This document shows, in pieces, positions 6,250 to 8,842 of a stretch of DNA of 8,842 nucleotides. Below the pieces are notes generated by a model that saw only the letters and a list, made by a program, of their open reading frames with translations, was not told where the DNA came from and ran no database searches. The stretch spans positions 1 to 8,842 of the forward strand of contig CAMPJV010000093.1 of the NCBI GenBank assembly GCA_946886975.1, written 5' to 3'. A program made the position numbers and the translations under genes. Source of the DNA: an uncultured Taibaiella sp. GTDB taxonomy: Bacteria > Bacteroidota > Bacteroidia > Chitinophagales > Chitinophagaceae. Position 1 is the stretch's first letter; each line of letters opens with the position of its first letter.

Positions 6250-7065
6250 ATGTCTGTACATAATGATATAAAGCGTGTTACTGCCCATACCCTGCAGTGG
6301 ATGAAACAGAACGGGGAGAAGATTAGCATGCTTACCGCCTATGATTTCTCTATGGCGCGGGTGTTTGACGATGCTGGCATTGATGTATTGCTTGTAGGCG
6401 ATAGCGCGTCCAACGTGATGGCAGGCCATGAAACTACTCTGCCCATTACGCTCGATCAGATGATCTATCATGCTTCCTCTGTGGTGCGTGCCATTAAGCG
6501 CTGCATGGTAGTTGTCGATCTGCCATTCGGGAGCTATCAGGGCAATAGCAAGGAAGCCCTCATTTCTGCTATCCGCATCATGAAGGAAACCGGAGCTCAC
6601 GCTATCAAGCTTGAGGGTGGAGAAGAGGTAGCCGACAGTATCAAGCGTATCATTAGTGCTGGTGTTCCGGTCATGGGTCACCTGGGCCTGACTCCGCAAT
6701 CCATTAATAAGTTCGGCACCTATGCGGTGCGGGCAAAGGAAGAGGCAGAGGCTGAAACACTTGTGAAGAATGCACACGCACTCGAAGACGCTGGCTGCTT
6801 TGCCATAGTACTGGAGAAAATACCTGCAGCCCTAGGCCAGAAGGTAGCGGAAGCTCTGAAAATACCGATCATTGGCATAGGAGCAGGTATGCATGTAGAC
6901 GGCCAGGTGCTGGTGATGCATGACATGCTCGGCATCACCAAGGACTTCTCTCCAAGATTCCTTCGCAGATACCTTAATCTTTATGACGATATCAAGTCTG
7001 CCACTCAGAAGTACATCGAAGATGTAAAGAGCAGGGATTTCCCGAATGATAAGGAGCAGTATTGA
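6250..7065 (+). CDS. panB: 3-methyl-2-oxobutanoate hydroxymethyltransferase (ketopantoate synthase)
   Basis: PanB transfers a hydroxymethyl group from 5,10-methylene-tetrahydrofolate to 3-methyl-2-oxobutanoate, giving ketopantoate, the first step toward pantothenate and CoA. At 271 residues it is normal length, with a single (beta/alpha)8 barrel. The Mg ligands D51 ([11 protein letters not shown]) and D90 ([10 protein letters not shown]), K120 and E122 (IKLEGG), and the catalytic base E189 (IVLEKIPA) are all present and spaced as in E. coli Pan[10 protein letters not shown] (134-142) and IGIGAG (198-203) are also conserved. ATG 6250 leaves a normal N-terminus. The 98 bp upstream hold no exact TAnnTTTG; the nearest candidate is TTG (6208-6210), 22 bp, then TACCTTAA (6233-6240), two mismatches. 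The YggS-type gene follows after 22 bp, so the two are probably co-transcribed. No panC or panD is in the window. Confidence 0.97.
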   Translation: MSVHNDIKRVTAHTLQWMKQNGEKISMLTAYDFSMARVFDDAGIDVLLVGDSASNVMAGHETTLPITLDQMIYHASSVVRAIKRCMVVVDLPFGSYQGNSKEALISAIRIMKETGAHAIKLEGGEEVADSIKRIISAGVPVMGHLGLTPQSINKFGTYAVRAKEEAEAETLVKNAHALEDAGCFAIVLEKIPAALGQKVAEALKIPIIGIGAGMHVDGQVLVMHDMLGITKDFSPRFLRRYLNLYDDIKSATQKYIEDVKSRDFPNDKEQY

Positions 7066-7087
7066 TCAACTGTAAATATCTTAGATC

Positions 7088-7759
7088 ATGGTCAATGAAC
7101 AAGCCTGGAAAGAGCTGAAGCAGGAACTGGACAATAAAGGTGTTACGCTGGTTGCAGTGTCAAAGACCAAGCCTGTCGGGGATATCAAAGCTCTTTACAA
7201 TCTCGGCCAGCGCGACTTCGGCGAGAACTATGTGCAGGAGCTGGTAGACAAGCAGGAGCAGCTTCCTGAAGATATTCACTGGCACTACATAGGTCACCTT
7301 CAGACTAACAAGGTAAAACAGATTGCCCCCTTCGTCCAGCTCATACATGCGGTGGACAGCTTTAAGCTGCTGCAGGAGATCAACAAACAGGCAGAAAGGA
7401 ACAACCGGATCATAGACGTGCTCCTTCAAATGCATATAGCTGATGAAGAGACTAAGTTTGGCATGGACGAGAAAGAGCTGCTGGACTTTCTGGAATACTA
7501 TGACGCCCAGAAGAACGACCTCTCAAATGTGCTTATCCGTGGCGTTATGGGTATGGCAAGTTTCACAGAAGATGCGGAGCAGGTACGGTCGGAGTTCAAA
7601 AGACTATATGCTTTCTTCGATAACCGGAAGCGTTCCAACTTCCTTTTCCAGGACAGCTTTTCTATCTGCTCTATGGGTATGAGTGGCGATTACAGGATCG
7701 CGATAGAGGAGGGAAGTACCATGGTAAGGATTGGCAGCCTGCTGTTTGGAGCTCGTTAA
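7088..7759 (+). CDS. yggS: YggS/PLPBP family pyridoxal phosphate homeostasis protein
   Basis: Members bind pyridoxal 5'-phosphate on a single-domain alanine-racemase-like barrel, show no known enzymatic turnover, and help keep free PLP and linked amino-acid and keto-acid pools in balance in the cytoplasm. This one has 223 residues, the normal length. The PLP lysine is K26 in VAVSKTKP. Other family blocks are FGENYVQE (44-51), WHYIGHLQTNK (65-75), ETKFGM (121-126), the phosphate-binding SMGMSGDYRIAI (195-206) and GSTMVRIGSLLFG (209-221). It starts at ATG 7088, 22 bp after panB, with no clear Shine-Dalgarno. In E. coli and other bacteria YggS loss disturbs branched-chain keto acids and CoA or pantothenate metabolism, which fits a panB neighbour, though the pairing may be incidental. 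Its TAA overlaps the stop of the opposing MFS gene. Confidence 0.95.
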   Translation: MVNEQAWKELKQELDNKGVTLVAVSKTKPVGDIKALYNLGQRDFGENYVQELVDKQEQLPEDIHWHYIGHLQTNKVKQIAPFVQLIHAVDSFKLLQEINKQAERNNRIIDVLLQMHIADEETKFGMDEKELLDFLEYYDAQKNDLSNVLIRGVMGMASFTEDAEQVRSEFKRLYAFFDNRKRSNFLFQDSFSICSMGMSGDYRIAIEEGSTMVRIGSLLFGAR

Positions 7760-8842
7760 TGCCGCTGCAGCCACTTAAAGCCAAAGGCGGTAAAGACACA
7801 TATGCCACCGATTATCCACCACAACACAGAGAACCCATAATGGTCAGCTATCTGGGCGCCGGTTCCCGGTCCCAGAACCTGAGCTATCGACCACGCCACG
7901 GTGTACAGTCCTGCATACTGCCCTCTGTTCTCATTTACCGTCCTGCCCACCCAATAGGTATTCATAAACGGCATGCTCAGCATCTCTCCCATTGTCATGA
8001 GCAACATTGACCCGATGGCCAGCAGAGCCGCCCCGGGAAAGATATTGAATACAAGGAAAGATAAGGCTATCATCAGTACTCCCACGAAGATATAGTCGAG
8101 TATATGCTTCCGGCCTTCCAGTTTATGCACCAGCACCATTTCGAATGCAGCGATCAGCAGTCCGTTCATGGCCATCGTTATGCCGATGAACGACTCGTCC
8201 AGGTGCAGCTTCGTTTTGTAGAAGAGGGGTAGGGTTGAAAATAACTGGAAAAACACATAGGCGAATAGTATCGTCAATACAAAGAAAACCATGTATGGCT
8301 TGTCCTTATACGCTGATCGCACGTTCAGGCTAGGGGGCTCTTCCACTTTGGTGCCTGTCGCTTTGTTTTTTGATGGGGCCAGGAAGAACCACAGCACGAA
8401 GGCGGCGCCTATGTTCGTAAAGCCGTCTATCCAGAACAGCAGCTCATAGTTCTTAGCGGCTATGAATCCGCCCAGCGCACCGCCAAATGCCCACCCCAGG
8501 TTAATGGCCAGCCTGTTGAGCGAGAAAGAGCGCGTCCGATTATCTTCTTTGCTGAAATGCGCTATTGCAGCCGAATTGGCGGGACGGAACATATCATTCA
8601 CCAGGCTGAGCAGAAAGGCAAATATGCATATGAGCGTGTAGCTCTTCATCTGCCCCAGTATCATGAACATGATACCGCCGCCGCTCAACGTCACGATCTG
8701 AATATAATAGAACCCAAACCTGTCTATCAGCTTCCCGCCTATCAGTCCTCCTGCCACCGCCCCTGCTCCAAACAATGCCATCACCCAACCCGCCTGCGTA
8801 ATGCTATATCCCAGGTTTTGGGTAATATACAGGGTCATAAAA
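7756..8842 (-). CDS. MFS transporter, N-terminus cut by window
   Basis: This is a major facilitator superfamily transporter of the 12-helix drug-efflux-like (DHA1) kind, placed in the inner membrane. The frame runs off the right edge: the codon before ATG 8838 is Phe, giving FMTLYIT, the usual end of TM1, so about 40-50 N-terminal residues are missing and that ATG is not the start. Numbering from it, 360 residues show motif A as GGKLIDRFG (34-42) between TM2 and TM3, R-P-A-N-S (85-89) at the end of TM4, and NLGWAFGGALGG (113-124) in TM5, resembling the antiporter motif C. A hydrophilic central loop lies at about 154-180, followed by six helices. The NENRGQYAG turn (302-310) precedes TM11. The substrate cannot be inferred. 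Its stop lies inside the 3' end of the convergent YggS-type gene. Confidence 0.93.
   Translation of the reverse strand, partial: FMTLYITQNLGYSITQAGWVMALFGAGAVAGGLIGGKLIDRFGFYYIQIVTLSGGGIMFMILGQMKSYTLICIFAFLLSLVNDMFRPANSAAIAHFSKEDNRTRSFSLNRLAINLGWAFGGALGGFIAAKNYELLFWIDGFTNIGAAFVLWFFLAPSKNKATGTKVEEPPSLNVRSAYKDKPYMVFFVLTILFAYVFFQLFSTLPLFYKTKLHLDESFIGITMAMNGLLIAAFEMVLVHKLEGRKHILDYIFVGVLMIALSFLVFNIFPGAALLAIGSMLLMTMGEMLSMPFMNTYWVGRTVNENRGQYAGLYTVAWSIAQVLGPGTGAQIADHYGFSVLWWIIGGICVFTAFGFKWLQRH

Noticed and set aside
6241..6777. 178-residue open frame on the minus strand opposite panB
   Set aside because: It lies wholly antisense to a clearly conserved panB and has no recognisable domain or compositional logic; it is a shadow frame.

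Overview
The window looks like ordinary chromosome from a Bacteroidota bacterium, most likely the Chitinophagaceae/Chitinophagales side; that placement is inferred from protein style and is not proven. Supporting points are four matches to the Bacteroidota -7 promoter element TAnnTTTG placed just upstream of genes, little sign of Shine-Dalgarno sequences, and the presence of MqnA, a marker of the futalosine route to menaquinone. I see no mobile element, tRNA, rRNA, CRISPR array or intrinsic terminator. No gap between genes exceeds about 100 bp.

Layout. (1) 2-3580, plus strand: the C-terminal nine tenths of a penicillin-acylase-family N-terminal-nucleophile hydrolase (cut by the left edge), a small four-helix membrane protein joined to it by an ATGA stop/start overlap, then a cation diffusion facilitator with a variant metal site and a cysteine-rich C-terminal tail. 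(2) 3581-4842: RNase HI (minus) and MqnA (plus) diverge from a 44-bp region holding two head-on promoter-like elements. (3) 4859-6151: a YbjQ-family protein (minus) and an HMG-CoA-lyase-type enzyme (plus) diverge from a 102-bp region. (4) 6250-7759, plus: panB (ketopantoate synthesis, toward CoA) followed 22 bp later by a YggS-type PLP homeostasis protein. (5) 7756-8842, minus: an MFS transporter cut by the right edge.

The genes are mostly housekeeping: CoA precursor and acyl-CoA metabolism, PLP balance, quinone synthesis, RNA-DNA hybrid removal, metal handling. Gene order alternates strands, and all three convergent junctions are extremely tight (0 bp, 16 bp, and a 4-bp overlap in which both stop codons share TTAA). 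I did not find a convincing new multi-gene system. The points most worth a second look are the variant CDF metal site with its Cys cluster, the uncharacterised membrane protein coupled to the acylase, the interlocked rnhA/mqnA promoters, and the altered loop motif in the HMG-CoA-lyase homologue.
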